A stretch of DNA of 64,000 nucleotides from NCBI GenBank assembly GCA_049289295.1, contig JBATLL010000041.1:479942-543941 (forward strand). Direction: 5' to 3'. A program made the translations under genes and the position numbers. This stretch comes from BOKV01 sp049289295. GTDB lineage: Bacteria; Pseudomonadota; Alphaproteobacteria; Rhizobiales; Rhizobiaceae. This document shows positions 27,806-37,399 of this stretch, piece after piece (positions within the stretch are counted from its first letter, which is position 1; every line of letters begins with the position of its first letter). The notes under the pieces were generated by a model. It was not told the origin of the DNA. It saw nothing but the letters and a program-made list of their open reading frames with translations, and did not search any database.

Positions 27806-28309
27806 TCAGTAACAGGGTTCCCCGCCGAGGTTTCTTTTCCAGACCTTCCTGTACCGATCCCCGGTCCAGGCACCCGACTTGTAGTTCTTGTAGAATGTTA
27901 CGGCCCAGCCCAGTTTCCAGAGATTGCTGTGGGTCTTCTTTCGCGATTCGATGTTTTCGGAGTAGTTAAGTATGTCTCGGAAAAACCCAGCATACTTTTC
28001 TGGATGCATCTCATCCACGCGCTTGATGAACCTGCAAAGCCTCGTGCGGCTGGAGAGATAGAAACTCAGGCTGTCATCCATGACATGTTCCCAGATTGTT
28101 TCGATGTAAATATCGTCCTTTGTGCGTTCGCGCGTGATTCCGGTAGTAGTGTTTCTTGGAAATGGTTCCTTTGTAACTATTCCACCACCTTCATCGAATC
28201 CTGGGGATTTGTTGGAAAATGCTAAGTCGGCGTATAAAGTCAGGCTAGTCGCTAATGCAATTATTGCGATAGTAAATGTTCTTGCCATTCCATTTATAAC
28301 TGCAAACAT
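27806..28309 (-). CDS. Exported protein of unknown function, AT-richer than its neighbours
   Basis: A protein of 167 residues with a signal peptide (hydrophobic run TFTIAIIALATSLTLYA) and a mature part rich in aromatic and basic residues (SRTRLCRFIKRVDEMHPEKY, later NLWKLGWAVTFYKNYKSG). The start chosen is ATG 28309, with GGAG 6 nt upstream; the frame also runs on to 28378. Base composition is visibly less GC-rich than flanking genes, suggesting recent acquisition. A plus-strand frame at 27770-28225 overlaps it, but has no signal peptide or good ribosome site. No family recognised. Confidence 0.55.
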   Translation of the reverse strand: MFAVINGMARTFTIAIIALATSLTLYADLAFSNKSPGFDEGGGIVTKEPFPRNTTTGITRERTKDDIYIETIWEHVMDDSLSFYLSSRTRLCRFIKRVDEMHPEKYAGFFRDILNYSENIESRKKTHSNLWKLGWAVTFYKNYKSGAWTGDRYRKVWKRNLGGEPCY

Positions 28310-28451
28310 ATCTCTCTCCATCAATATGTTGCTTAAAAAGCACTCCTTAAAGCTAACATGAAGAGTGGATAGACTCAACTCGTTCTCAAATCCTTTGGTT
28401 TGGACGAGGCGCAGCCCCGATCCCGTCGATGTCGTGGGAAAGCATGGTCAG

Positions 28452-30929
28452 TCAGGCTGCTTCGACGAATGAATCAAGAACCCGTTTCTGGCCGGCCTTG
28501 TCGAAGTCGATGGTGAGCTTGTTGCCATCAATCGAAGCGATGTGGCCATAGCCGAATTTCAGATGGAAGACGCGGTCGCCAATTGAAAAATCCGAGGATG
28601 GCTGGTTGACCGTGGATGCGACGAGTTCGCCCTCGATCGTCCTGCTTTTCGTTGTCGGACCGGAGCGGCTGCCCCAGTTCGACTTTGTGGACTGCGAACC
28701 TGTCTGCGCGTTGCGGGCCTGGGCGCGCTGCCAGCCTGGCGTGGCGTAGGCATTGCGGAACGGATCGGTGGTATCAAACCGGGATGCGCCATAACTGCCG
28801 CCCACCGAACGTGCACCATATCCGCCATAGCCCGATCCGGTTTCCGCAACCTCGATGTGGGAGTGGGCCTGCGGTGTGCCAGGGGCTTCAAGTTCGTCGA
28901 TGAAGCGGGAAGGAATTGTGGATTGCCACATGCCGTGAATACGCCGGTTCGACACGAAGGCGATGATGCATCGGGTGCGCGCACGTGTGACGCCAACATA
29001 GGCGAGGCGGCGTTCCTCCTCCAGGCCAGACCGTCCGCCCTCGTCAAGGGCGCGCTGGTGGGGGAACAGGCCTTCTTCCCAGCCGGGCAGGAACACGGTT
29101 TCAAATTCCAGGCCCTTGGCCGCGTGCAGGGTCATCAGCGAAACGGCGTCCTGTTCGGCATTGTTTTCCGATTCCATGACCAGGCTTACATGTTCGAGAA
29201 AGCCGCGCATGTTCTCGAATTCCTCCATGGAACGAACCAGTTCCTTGAGGTTTTCAAGACGCCCCGGCGCTTCGGCTGAACGGTCGTTCTGCCACATCTG
29301 TGTGTAGCCGGATTCATCCAGGATCATTTCCGCCAGTTCGGTATGAGCCATGGCATCAATGAGGCCACTCCAGCGGGCAAAGTCATCAAGCAATGCCTTG
29401 AGGACCGAGCGCACCTTCGGCTTGAGTTCCTCGGTCTGTGTCAGTTCACGCGCGGCTTCGAGCAGCGGAATGCGGCGCGCGCGCGCGGTGTCGTGGATGA
29501 AGCGAAGTGTGGCATCGCCTATGCCTCGCTTGGGCGTGTTGACGATGCGTTCGAAGGCGAGGTCGTCGGCTGGCTGACTCGTGACGCGGAAATAGGCCAT
29601 GGCATCGCGGATTTCCATGCGTTCGTAAAAACGCGGGCCGCCAATGACACGGTAGTTGAGGCCCATGGTTACAAAGCGATCCTCGAATTCGCGCATCTGG
29701 AAGGATGCACGCACCAGGATGGCCATGTCATTGAGGGGTTGGCCGGCACGCTGGAAATTCTCGATTTCTTCGCCAATACCACGTGCTTCCTCCTCCGAAT
29801 CCCACCAGGCGCAGATCTTGACCCGTGGATCGTCGGGGTCACTATGCTCGGTGAACAGCGTCTTGCCGAGGCGGTCCTCGTTGCGGGAAATCAGGTGGGA
29901 TGCAACGCCGAGGATATGGCTGGTGGAGCGGTAATTCCGCTCCAGCCGGATCACCCTGGCACCGGGGAAATCCTTCTCGAAGCGCAGGATATTGTCGACT
30001 TCCGCGCCGCGCCAGCCATAGATCGACTGATCATCGTCGCCCACACAGCAGATGTTTGGCTGAACCCTTGCGGTCTTGTCGTCTGCACCGGCGGGCTGGG
30101 GGCGCTGTGCGAGCAGGCGCAGCCACAGATACTGGGCAACGTTGGTGTCCTGATATTCGTCGACAAGCATGTATCTGAAACGGCGCTGGTAATCGGCGAG
30201 CACATCGGGATACTCGCGAAACAGCCGGATCGTTTCCGTCAGCAGGTCGCCAAAATCGACGGCGTTGAGGATTTTCAGGCGATCCTGGTAGAGCGTGTAG
30301 AGTTCCCGGCCCTTGCCGTTGCCGAAGGCGCGGGCATCGCCTTCGGGAATCTTGTCCGGGGAAAGCCCCTTGTTCTTCCAGCCGTCGATCAGGCCTGCCA
30401 ACTGGCGCGCAGGCCAGCGCTTGTCGTCAATTCCTTCTGCCCGGATGATCTGCTTGAGCAGCCTGATCTGGTCGTCGGTATCGAGAATGGTGAAATCCGA
30501 CTTGAGGCCTACCAGTTCAGCATGGCGGCGCAGGATCTTGACGCCGATGGAGTGAAAGGTGCCGAGCCAGGGCATGCCCTCGACCTGGTCGCCAACATGG
30601 CGCGCAATGCGCAACTTCATCTCGCGCGCAGCCTTGTTGGTGAAGGTGACTGCAAGTATCTGCGAGGGAAAGGCAAGGCCGGAAGCCAGAATATGGGCGA
30701 TGCGCGAGGTGAGCACCCGGGTCTTGCCGGTTCCAGCACCGGCCAGCACCAGCAGGGGACCTTCGGTGGTCACAATGGCATCATGCTGTTCCGGATTGAC
30801 GTCCTGCAGCCAGGGCGCATTGTGCCCGCGCTGTGCGGCAAGCGCGCGCGCAGCCAGACCGCCTTCGCTGGGTCGCGAACCGTTGTCTGCATACGGCACG
30901 TCATCGTCTTCGGCTTGTGGGTTGGCCAT
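28452..30929 (-). CDS. uvrD: UvrD/PcrA-type SF1 DNA helicase
   Basis: A helicase of 825 residues. Walker A GAGTGKT is at residues 64-70, and motif Ia AVTFTNKAAREM follows. Motif II is VDEYQDTN, motif III GDDDQSIYGWRGAE, motif IV RLERNYRST, and motif V TLHAAKGLEFE, with VGVTRARTR near the end. It unwinds DNA 3' to 5' in nucleotide excision and mismatch repair. The C-terminal tail resembles the Tudor-like RNA polymerase-binding domain (GDRVFHLKFGYGHI). The open frame reaches 31043, but ATG 30929 (MANPQAEDDD) is the credible start. Confidence 0.94.
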   Translation of the reverse strand: MANPQAEDDDVPYADNGSRPSEGGLAARALAAQRGHNAPWLQDVNPEQHDAIVTTEGPLLVLAGAGTGKTRVLTSRIAHILASGLAFPSQILAVTFTNKAAREMKLRIARHVGDQVEGMPWLGTFHSIGVKILRRHAELVGLKSDFTILDTDDQIRLLKQIIRAEGIDDKRWPARQLAGLIDGWKNKGLSPDKIPEGDARAFGNGKGRELYTLYQDRLKILNAVDFGDLLTETIRLFREYPDVLADYQRRFRYMLVDEYQDTNVAQYLWLRLLAQRPQPAGADDKTARVQPNICCVGDDDQSIYGWRGAEVDNILRFEKDFPGARVIRLERNYRSTSHILGVASHLISRNEDRLGKTLFTEHSDPDDPRVKICAWWDSEEEARGIGEEIENFQRAGQPLNDMAILVRASFQMREFEDRFVTMGLNYRVIGGPRFYERMEIRDAMAYFRVTSQPADDLAFERIVNTPKRGIGDATLRFIHDTARARRIPLLEAARELTQTEELKPKVRSVLKALLDDFARWSGLIDAMAHTELAEMILDESGYTQMWQNDRSAEAPGRLENLKELVRSMEEFENMRGFLEHVSLVMESENNAEQDAVSLMTLHAAKGLEFETVFLPGWEEGLFPHQRALDEGGRSGLEEERRLAYVGVTRARTRCIIAFVSNRRIHGMWQSTIPSRFIDELEAPGTPQAHSHIEVAETGSGYGGYGARSVGGSYGASRFDTTDPFRNAYATPGWQRAQARNAQTGSQSTKSNWGSRSGPTTKSRTIEGELVASTVNQPSSDFSIGDRVFHLKFGYGHIASIDGNKLTIDFDKAGQKRVLDSFVEAA

Positions 30930-31096
30930 CCGCTGAATGTAGTGATTCGCGACCAAATTGGAAGCGCGCCATGCTCTGGCGGTCGCCTGGCTCAAGCAGA
31001 TGCGCAGGATGATCATGGCGCGCGATTTGCAATTGCACGGCATTTTTGCTCAAAACACTTCACCCATTGATCTGATCCAATTTCCGGAATCCTTCC

Positions 31097-32140
31097 ATGA
31101 AACAAGTCCCGCTTGGCCGCACCGGCATTTCCGTTTCCCGCATCTGCCTTGGCACGATGACCTGGGGATCGCAGAACAGCGAGGCGGAAGGCCATCAACA
31201 GATGGACTATGCCATGGATCACGGTGTCAGCTTCTGGGACACGGCGGAAATGTATCCGACAACACCCAGAAGCGCAGAGACGACAGGACGCACCGAGGAG
31301 ATCATCGGCAGCTGGTTTTCCCGCACAGGCAGGCGTCATGAAGTCGTGCTTGCAACAAAGGTGACCGGTGAAGGCAACAAGGATATCCGGGGCGGCGCGA
31401 TGGTGAACGGCCGTATCCTGCGGGAGGCGCTGGAGGGAAGTCTGAGCAGGCTGCGTAGTGATCATGTCGATCTCTATCAGCTGCACTGGCCCAATCGCGG
31501 CTCCTATCATTTCCGCAAGAGCTGGACCTATAACGCGACACGCCAGGCGCGCGGCATCATGGAAGACCATGTTCGCGATCTTCTTGAAACAGTTGGCCAG
31601 TTGCAGAAGGAAGGCAAAATCCGCGCTTTCGGTCTGTCAAACGAGACCGTCTGGGGAACGGCACAGTTCCTCAGGCTTTCCGAAAAGGAGGGACTGCCGC
31701 GCATCGCCACCGTGCAGAACGAATACAGTTTGCTTCATCGGCTGTTCGATACCGATTTCGCCGAACTCTCCCACCATGAGGATGTCGGGCTTCTGGCTTT
31801 CTCGCCGCTGGCCGCGGGTCTGTTGTCGGGCAAGTATCTTGACGGCACAGTTCAACCGGGCACGCGCATGTCCATGCAACCGGACCTGAACGGGCGTTCC
31901 AATGAAATGTCCGGGGCAGCGCTGAAGGATTACGCCGAGGTAGCAAAACGCCATGGGCTTGATCTGGCGCAGATGGCAATTGCCTTCTGCCTGACGCGGC
32001 CATTCATGACGGCGCCGATCATTGGCGCGACCAGCCTTGAACAATTGAAGACCAATATCGCCGCCGCTGATCTGTCGCTCAGCGATGCGGTGATGGCCGA
32101 TATCGCCTCGGTTTTCCGACGATATCCGCTGCCGATGTAG
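31097..32140 (+). CDS. Aldo/keto reductase, Tas-like
   Basis: A protein of 347 residues with the AKR barrel. The catalytic tetrad is visible: aspartate and tyrosine in FWDTAEMYP, lysine in LATKVTG and histidine in LHWPNRG. The opening LGRTGISVSRICLGTMTWG and NSEAEGHQQMDYA closely resemble E. coli Tas, a member of the AKR12-like group. It likely reduces an aldehyde or ketone with NADPH; the substrate is unknown. It diverges from uvrD and converges with the TadG-like gene. Confidence 0.9.
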   Translation: MKQVPLGRTGISVSRICLGTMTWGSQNSEAEGHQQMDYAMDHGVSFWDTAEMYPTTPRSAETTGRTEEIIGSWFSRTGRRHEVVLATKVTGEGNKDIRGGAMVNGRILREALEGSLSRLRSDHVDLYQLHWPNRGSYHFRKSWTYNATRQARGIMEDHVRDLLETVGQLQKEGKIRAFGLSNETVWGTAQFLRLSEKEGLPRIATVQNEYSLLHRLFDTDFAELSHHEDVGLLAFSPLAAGLLSGKYLDGTVQPGTRMSMQPDLNGRSNEMSGAALKDYAEVAKRHGLDLAQMAIAFCLTRPFMTAPIIGATSLEQLKTNIAAADLSLSDAVMADIASVFRRYPLPM

Positions 32141-32153
32141 GGCGGGAACGGTT

Positions 32154-33980
32154 TTACTTCGCCAGACGCAGGTCGGAAATTTCGTTGCCGATGGCGGTCA
32201 TGGCGTCTGCAATCGCATCGCCGGACACGTCATAATAATATTTCTGGCCATTGGGACCGGTCGACGCGCAATTGTACAGAAGGTCCTTCACGCTTGAACC
32301 ATCGGAAACATCATAGGCGATGGTGAAGATGCGATAGGCGGATTCGCCATCGGCATCCTGAACAGCCTTGATGTTGTCGCAGGTTGTGGCAGTGTGAATG
32401 TTCATCGCGCCGATTTCCGTCTGCCAACCGTTTATTCCATCGAAGACGCGCTCATCCTTGCCGTAACCCCAGGAATAATATTCGGTTTCGTTCCAGGTGG
32501 ATTGCGAGGGATAGGTGTTGTTACCATCGGTCAGGACAATGATGTACTTGTCGTTTTCCGGCGTGTCGTAGCTGCGTCCTTCCGCGAAAGGTTCGTTCTG
32601 CGACAGCGCGCGCCATCCCCAGATTATCCCCGCCTGAACGTTGGTGAAGCCGCCGCCTTCCATGGCACGGATGGAATTGATGACCGCGTTCTTGTCGGCA
32701 CTCAGTTCCTGGATCGGATTGGTGGTGCACCCCTGGTTGGGTCCCCAGGTGCCAAGATCGCGGCTGCGGGACTTGCCCATTTCATCCTTGGTACTGTCAT
32801 TGCGGGCTTCCGAACGGGTCCAGGGGGCATCTTGGTTGTATTTCGCTGTCCAGCTTTCGCGCCACAACTGGCGTGTATAATTGCGTGATGTGTAGCTTGT
32901 GGTGGGATAGTCCGCTCCGACCCGGCGATAGTCGTTGAGATAGTTGTTCTGGTAATCGTCATCCTCGTCGCGATGGACATAGTCCGGCTCATCGGGCGCA
33001 AACATCGGAACGAAAAGCGTGTCCGGCACCAGTTCGCTGGGAGCATCGTCGGTCGTGTGGTACGGCCAGGGACGCATTTCAACGCAACCCGCCCAGCTCA
33101 CGTCGAGCGCATCGAAAAGGGTCCAGCGCGAAAGCCACTGCGTGGAGACTGCCGAGAAGGCACCCGACTGGTAAGGGCTGGGCGATGGGCCGAGCGTGTT
33201 GGTGAAGGTCGAGCCTGACTTGAAGCCACCTGAAATGGCGAAGGAGTTGGGCCACTGGTCGCCGCGCGTATTCGTGCCGATCCAGTCGAGGTTTTCATGA
33301 TGGACGGACGACCAGCCGAAACGGTCGAGCCAGGAAGCGCCGCGATATTTTCCGCCAATGTTGACCGAGCTGCCGAAGGGAACCAATGCGACTTTCATCG
33401 GGTCGGGCTTGTTGCTCATCGATGCAACGGAGAAGAGTGAATTGACCAGGTTTTCCGCCGCCGTGCGTGCCCGCTCGATGCGGGTGCTGTAGGTGGACCC
33501 GGTGTAGCTGTTCATCGAACCGGAGTTATCGACTACGATCGCCACTTCAACAGTGCGGTTGCCTGCGGCGACCGTGCTGGAAATGGCCATGTCGAATTCC
33601 TCGACGCCAATGAACTTGCCCAGAATCGCGCCGTGATCATAGTCGGCTGTCAGGCGGACATTGTTGCCGCCATTGATCGTGGCTTCCATGATGAGGTTGA
33701 AGCCGATTTCTGCCGTGTCGATAGTGTCATCGAGATTGGCATCGAAGAAGTTTCGGGCGTAGGTTTTCAGATAGGCTTCGTCCTGATTGAAGGACATTTC
33801 CTTGGCTGTCGCCAGCGCTGCTGCGTCAAGTGCCACCTGAATGTCGGTACGCGCTTCCGTCATGCGGGAATATTCGATTGCTGCAGCAGCCGTGCCAAAA
33901 AGGGGAACGGTCAAAATCGCGAAGAGCGGACCATAGGCACCCCGCTTGTCCTTCAGGAATCGTGACAGATTGTGAAACAT
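32154..33980 (-). CDS. TadG-like protein with von Willebrand factor A domain
   Basis: A protein of 608 residues. The N-terminus (FLKDKRGAYGPLFAILTVPLFG, then IEYSRM) is the TadE/TadG-type membrane segment with the prepilin-like glycine context. A VWA domain follows, with the metal-binding DxSxS motif DNSGSMN at residues 151-157. The domain is interrupted by a large insert rich in Y, D, N and W before the second half (YIIVLTDGNNTY). The family is linked to Flp/Tad pili; no other tad gene is in this window. The frame runs on to 34031, but ATG 33980 places the basic N-terminus correctly. Confidence 0.85.
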   Translation of the reverse strand: MFHNLSRFLKDKRGAYGPLFAILTVPLFGTAAAAIEYSRMTEARTDIQVALDAAALATAKEMSFNQDEAYLKTYARNFFDANLDDTIDTAEIGFNLIMEATINGGNNVRLTADYDHGAILGKFIGVEEFDMAISSTVAAGNRTVEVAIVVDNSGSMNSYTGSTYSTRIERARTAAENLVNSLFSVASMSNKPDPMKVALVPFGSSVNIGGKYRGASWLDRFGWSSVHHENLDWIGTNTRGDQWPNSFAISGGFKSGSTFTNTLGPSPSPYQSGAFSAVSTQWLSRWTLFDALDVSWAGCVEMRPWPYHTTDDAPSELVPDTLFVPMFAPDEPDYVHRDEDDDYQNNYLNDYRRVGADYPTTSYTSRNYTRQLWRESWTAKYNQDAPWTRSEARNDSTKDEMGKSRSRDLGTWGPNQGCTTNPIQELSADKNAVINSIRAMEGGGFTNVQAGIIWGWRALSQNEPFAEGRSYDTPENDKYIIVLTDGNNTYPSQSTWNETEYYSWGYGKDERVFDGINGWQTEIGAMNIHTATTCDNIKAVQDADGESAYRIFTIAYDVSDGSSVKDLLYNCASTGPNGQKYYYDVSGDAIADAMTAIGNEISDLRLAK

Positions 33981-34174
33981 GGAACCCCTGCAGAATAGCC
34001 AGCCCGGCAATTTGAACCGGAGGCTATCCATAGCGCGGTTGCCATTTGGGTTCCGTTACGCAATTAGGTAAATTTTTCCGAAAAATAAACTACACGAGAA
34101 CCGGGGTATTTTACCTCAATCCATTGAAATCCTTGAGTGCTGCGGGGGAGGTGAAGCCCATGTATCATTGCCGC

Positions 34175-35866
34175 TCAATGGAGATGTTCTTCTTCGGAAG
34201 CCTCGATCAGGGCGGCGTTGAAGAAGCGTAGCGCGTGCACCTGGCTCGCCCAGCCCAAAAGCCTGGCGTCTTCGCCCTGTGTAACTGGAAGCCGGTCATG
34301 ACCACCCTGGTCGAAGACGCGCAGGGCGGTTTCAAGCGTATCATCGGGGCTCAAGCGAGGCAGGGCTGCATGGCTCTCCGACAGCGTATCAGGTTCGTCT
34401 TCACCAAGCGGTATCAGGAAATCGCGGACCTTGCGGACGCGCATCACATGGCGGTGCGGACCGTCCTGGAGGAAAAGCCCACGCATGCGCAGTTGCCAGT
34501 CGAAGAATGAATGGCCATGCAGAGCATTGTTGATGCCGTTGGAGATCGAGACGGTCAACAGAAGCGCGATGGACAGGGTATAGCCACCGGTCAGTTCGAA
34601 CACCATCACGGTAGTGGAAATGGGCGCACCGAGCACTGCTGCGGCAACCGCGCCCATGCCGAGAATGGCATAAAGGCCCTGGCTCGAAGCCATGTCGGGG
34701 AATATCTGGGCGGCGATCACGCCGAAGGCGCCGCCCGCCATTGCGCCCAGATAGAGTGAGGGCGAGAAAATGCCGCCACCGAAACGCGAAGCAAGCGTAA
34801 TGGCAGTTGCCGCCGTTTTCACTACAAGCAGTGCCAGCATCAGCCACAATGAAAGCTGATTGCGCAGGGCAAGGTCGGTCGCCTCGTAGCCGACGCCCAG
34901 GATTTGCGGGAAAGCCAGTGCCAGGATGCCGACGGCCAACCCACCCGCGACCGGTCGCAGGAAAAGCGGCATCTGAATGCCACGCGCGACATAGTCGGCA
35001 GACATGAGCGAGAACTGGAACAGGACCGAGACAAGCGCACAGACCAGCCCAAGCAGCGCGAAGGCAGGAAACTCCCAGAAGGAGGTAATCTGGTAGGCCG
35101 GTACGGAAAAGGCAGCCACATCGCCGAACCAGAGTCGGGAGAGGATCGTCCCCGAAACGGAGGAAATCACGATCGGCACGAAGGAGCGCACGGCATAGTG
35201 GCCCAGAATGACTTCATGGGCGAAGAGCACTCCGGCTATCGGGGCGTTGAACGAGGCCGAGACGGCGGCAGCGACACCACAGGCCAGCAGGGATCGCCGT
35301 CCCCAGTCCGGCAGGCGGAAATGCCGCCCGGCAGCCGAGGCAATGGCCGCGCCAAGATGAACCACCGGTCCTTCGCGACCGGCGCTGGCGCCCGATCCCA
35401 GCGAAAGCGATGTCACGAAGGCAGAGGCTATCGCGTCACGGAAACCGATGGAGCGGCCGTAACTTGCGCGCGCCTCGATGACATCGGCAACGCCGCTGGT
35501 GCGCCGTGATGGAAGAATGAATTGCAGGCAAAGGCCCACAGCAAGGCCGCCGACGACGGGTCCAGCCATGATCATGTACCAGGGCAGGGTAGCGGCAAAG
35601 GTTGCGACCCGCTCGGAAGCGGTGCCAAGCCAGGGCAGTTGAAACAGGCCGATAAGTTCGCGGAACAGGATGGCAGCCATGGAAACGGCCAGGCCTGCAG
35701 CCAATGCCAGCAGCCAGACCTGAGGCTGGCGTGTCGCAAACCAGTTTCGCAGGTTCGGTTCAACCCACTGATACAGGATACGTGGCAGATTTCTGAGGAT
35801 TTCCGGCATGTTGCGGGTGGTCGGCTTCCTAATTCGCTCACATGACCGTAACCTGCCGTTCGCCAT
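34175..35866 (-). CDS. ClC-family chloride channel/transporter with CBS domain
   Basis: A protein of 563 residues. The membrane domain shows the ClC motifs TSGVADV, GREGPVVH with the gating glutamate E165, and GGGIFSPSL. The segment LFAHEVILG has valine (V219) where E. coli ClC has the internal proton glutamate (E203), a substitution typical of channel-type rather than exchanger-type members. After about residue 450 comes a soluble tail with a CBS-like stretch (DTLETALRVFDQGGHDRLPVTQ). Start ATG 35866; MPEILRN at 35809 is an alternative. Confidence 0.88.
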   Translation of the reverse strand: MANGRLRSCERIRKPTTRNMPEILRNLPRILYQWVEPNLRNWFATRQPQVWLLALAAGLAVSMAAILFRELIGLFQLPWLGTASERVATFAATLPWYMIMAGPVVGGLAVGLCLQFILPSRRTSGVADVIEARASYGRSIGFRDAIASAFVTSLSLGSGASAGREGPVVHLGAAIASAAGRHFRLPDWGRRSLLACGVAAAVSASFNAPIAGVLFAHEVILGHYAVRSFVPIVISSVSGTILSRLWFGDVAAFSVPAYQITSFWEFPAFALLGLVCALVSVLFQFSLMSADYVARGIQMPLFLRPVAGGLAVGILALAFPQILGVGYEATDLALRNQLSLWLMLALLVVKTAATAITLASRFGGGIFSPSLYLGAMAGGAFGVIAAQIFPDMASSQGLYAILGMGAVAAAVLGAPISTTVMVFELTGGYTLSIALLLTVSISNGINNALHGHSFFDWQLRMRGLFLQDGPHRHVMRVRKVRDFLIPLGEDEPDTLSESHAALPRLSPDDTLETALRVFDQGGHDRLPVTQGEDARLLGWASQVHALRFFNAALIEASEEEHLH

Positions 35867-35929
35867 CTTGCAAAGTGGGCAGTGAAAGGCCCAAATGGAA
35901 AGACAGGCCGGACCAATGGAGGATCATTC

Positions 35930-37348
35930 ATGGCTCTTTCCGATGTGGAAGCACTTGTGCGCAACGAGGAGGGAATTGCGACAGCGCTTGGCGTGCTGGC
36001 GCAGCGCTTCGGTGACCGCTTCAAGACCGCGCAGGCGTTCCGTGAGCAGCATTCGCACACCACGACCTACCTGCCGTCACAGTTGCCGGATGGTGTCGTC
36101 TTTGCCATGTCCGAAAACGATGTCCAGGATGCAGTGAGCGTATGCGCGCAATACAAGGTGCCTGTCGTTGCCTTTGGAACCGGAACTTCTCTTGAAGGCG
36201 GTGTGAACGCGCCTGCGGGCGGTATCAGCATAGATCTCAATGGCATGAACAGAATTCTTGCGGTCCATGCCGAAGATCTGGATGTCGTGGTCGAGCCGGG
36301 CGTCACGCGCGAGCAGTTAAACGAACACCTGCGCGACACCGGTCTTTTCTTCCCGATTGATCCGGGTGCGAATGCTTCGCTGGGCGGCATGGCTTCAACG
36401 CGGGCATCGGGAACCAATGCGGTGCGTTATGGCACGATGCGTGAAAATGTCATAGGCGTGCGGGCTGTCATGCCTGATGGGCGTATCATCAAGACCGCAC
36501 AGCGTTCGCGCAAATCCTCGGCGGGTTACGATCTGACGCGTCTGCTGGTCGGCTCTGAAGGAACGCTCGGCATCATCACCGAACTAACCTTGCGGCTGTT
36601 TGGCATTCCCGAAGCCATGTCGGCTGCGACCTGCTCGTTTCCGGATGTGGAATCAGCCTGCAATGCGACCATCACGGCCTTGCAGTGTGGAATTCCGATG
36701 GCGCGCATAGAGCTGCTTGATGCGCCTTCGGTTGAAGCCATCAACAATTACTCCAAAACGGGATTTCCCGTATCGCCGATGTTGCTGCTGGAGTTCCACG
36801 GAACTGCTGGCGGTGTGCGCGAGCAGGCGGAACTGTTTGGAGCCATCGCCACGGATTGCGGCGGCTCAGGCTTCAAATGGGTGGAAAAGGCAGAGGACCG
36901 CAATCGCATGTGGAAGGCGCGTCATGACGCCTATTGGGCGGTCAAGGCGGCAGCGCCCGGCAAGAATGCCCTGTCCACCGATGTCTGCGTACCGATTTCA
37001 CGCCTGGCCGAATGCGTCGTTGAAACCCAGCGTGACATCGAGGAAGCGGGGCTTTTCGGTCCGATTCTGGGGCATGTGGGCGATGGAAATTTCCATGCCG
37101 CTCTTTGCTTCGATCCTGGTGACAAGGATGAGATCGCGCGGGCGGAAGGGGTTGCAGAACGGCTGGCCTTGCGGGCGCTGGCGATGGAGGGGACCTGCAC
37201 CGGCGAACATGGCATCGGCCAAGGGAAGCGCCGGTTCATTCGGCTCGAACATGGTGCAGGCGCAGACATCATGACGGCCATAAAAAAATCCATTGACCCG
37301 GACAACATCATGAATCCGGGAAAGGTGCTGGCACTGCCTGACCATTGA
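35930..37348 (+). CDS. FAD-linked oxidase of the GlcD/D-lactate dehydrogenase family
   Basis: A flavoenzyme of 472 residues. The FAD-binding domain (PCMH type) occupies roughly residues 40-220 and includes GTGTSLEGG and DPGANASLGGMASTRASGTNA. The C-terminal FAD-oxidase domain carries GHVGDGNFH with metal-site histidines and ends in GEHGIGQGKRRF. D-lactate or D-2-hydroxyacid oxidation is the likely reaction. GGAGG 7 nt before ATG 35930 decides the start over the longer frame from 35882. It lies 15 bp from the divergent ClC frame. Confidence 0.9.
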   Translation: MALSDVEALVRNEEGIATALGVLAQRFGDRFKTAQAFREQHSHTTTYLPSQLPDGVVFAMSENDVQDAVSVCAQYKVPVVAFGTGTSLEGGVNAPAGGISIDLNGMNRILAVHAEDLDVVVEPGVTREQLNEHLRDTGLFFPIDPGANASLGGMASTRASGTNAVRYGTMRENVIGVRAVMPDGRIIKTAQRSRKSSAGYDLTRLLVGSEGTLGIITELTLRLFGIPEAMSAATCSFPDVESACNATITALQCGIPMARIELLDAPSVEAINNYSKTGFPVSPMLLLEFHGTAGGVREQAELFGAIATDCGGSGFKWVEKAEDRNRMWKARHDAYWAVKAAAPGKNALSTDVCVPISRLAECVVETQRDIEEAGLFGPILGHVGDGNFHAALCFDPGDKDEIARAEGVAERLALRALAMEGTCTGEHGIGQGKRRFIRLEHGAGADIMTAIKKSIDPDNIMNPGKVLALPDH

Positions 37349-37399
37349 GCATGGTAGTCCAGATAAACCAGCCACAAGAGGGCCGCGAGGAGAATTGAA

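Noticed and set aside
27770..28225. Plus-strand open frame of 151 codons opposite the exported protein at 27806-28309
   Set aside because: It has no good ribosome site, signal or recognisable domain, whereas the minus-strand frame has a signal peptide and GGAG at the right distance.
29343..31070. Plus-strand open frame of 575 codons opposite uvrD
   Set aside because: It is a shadow of the GC-rich uvrD gene; the minus-strand frame carries all helicase motifs.
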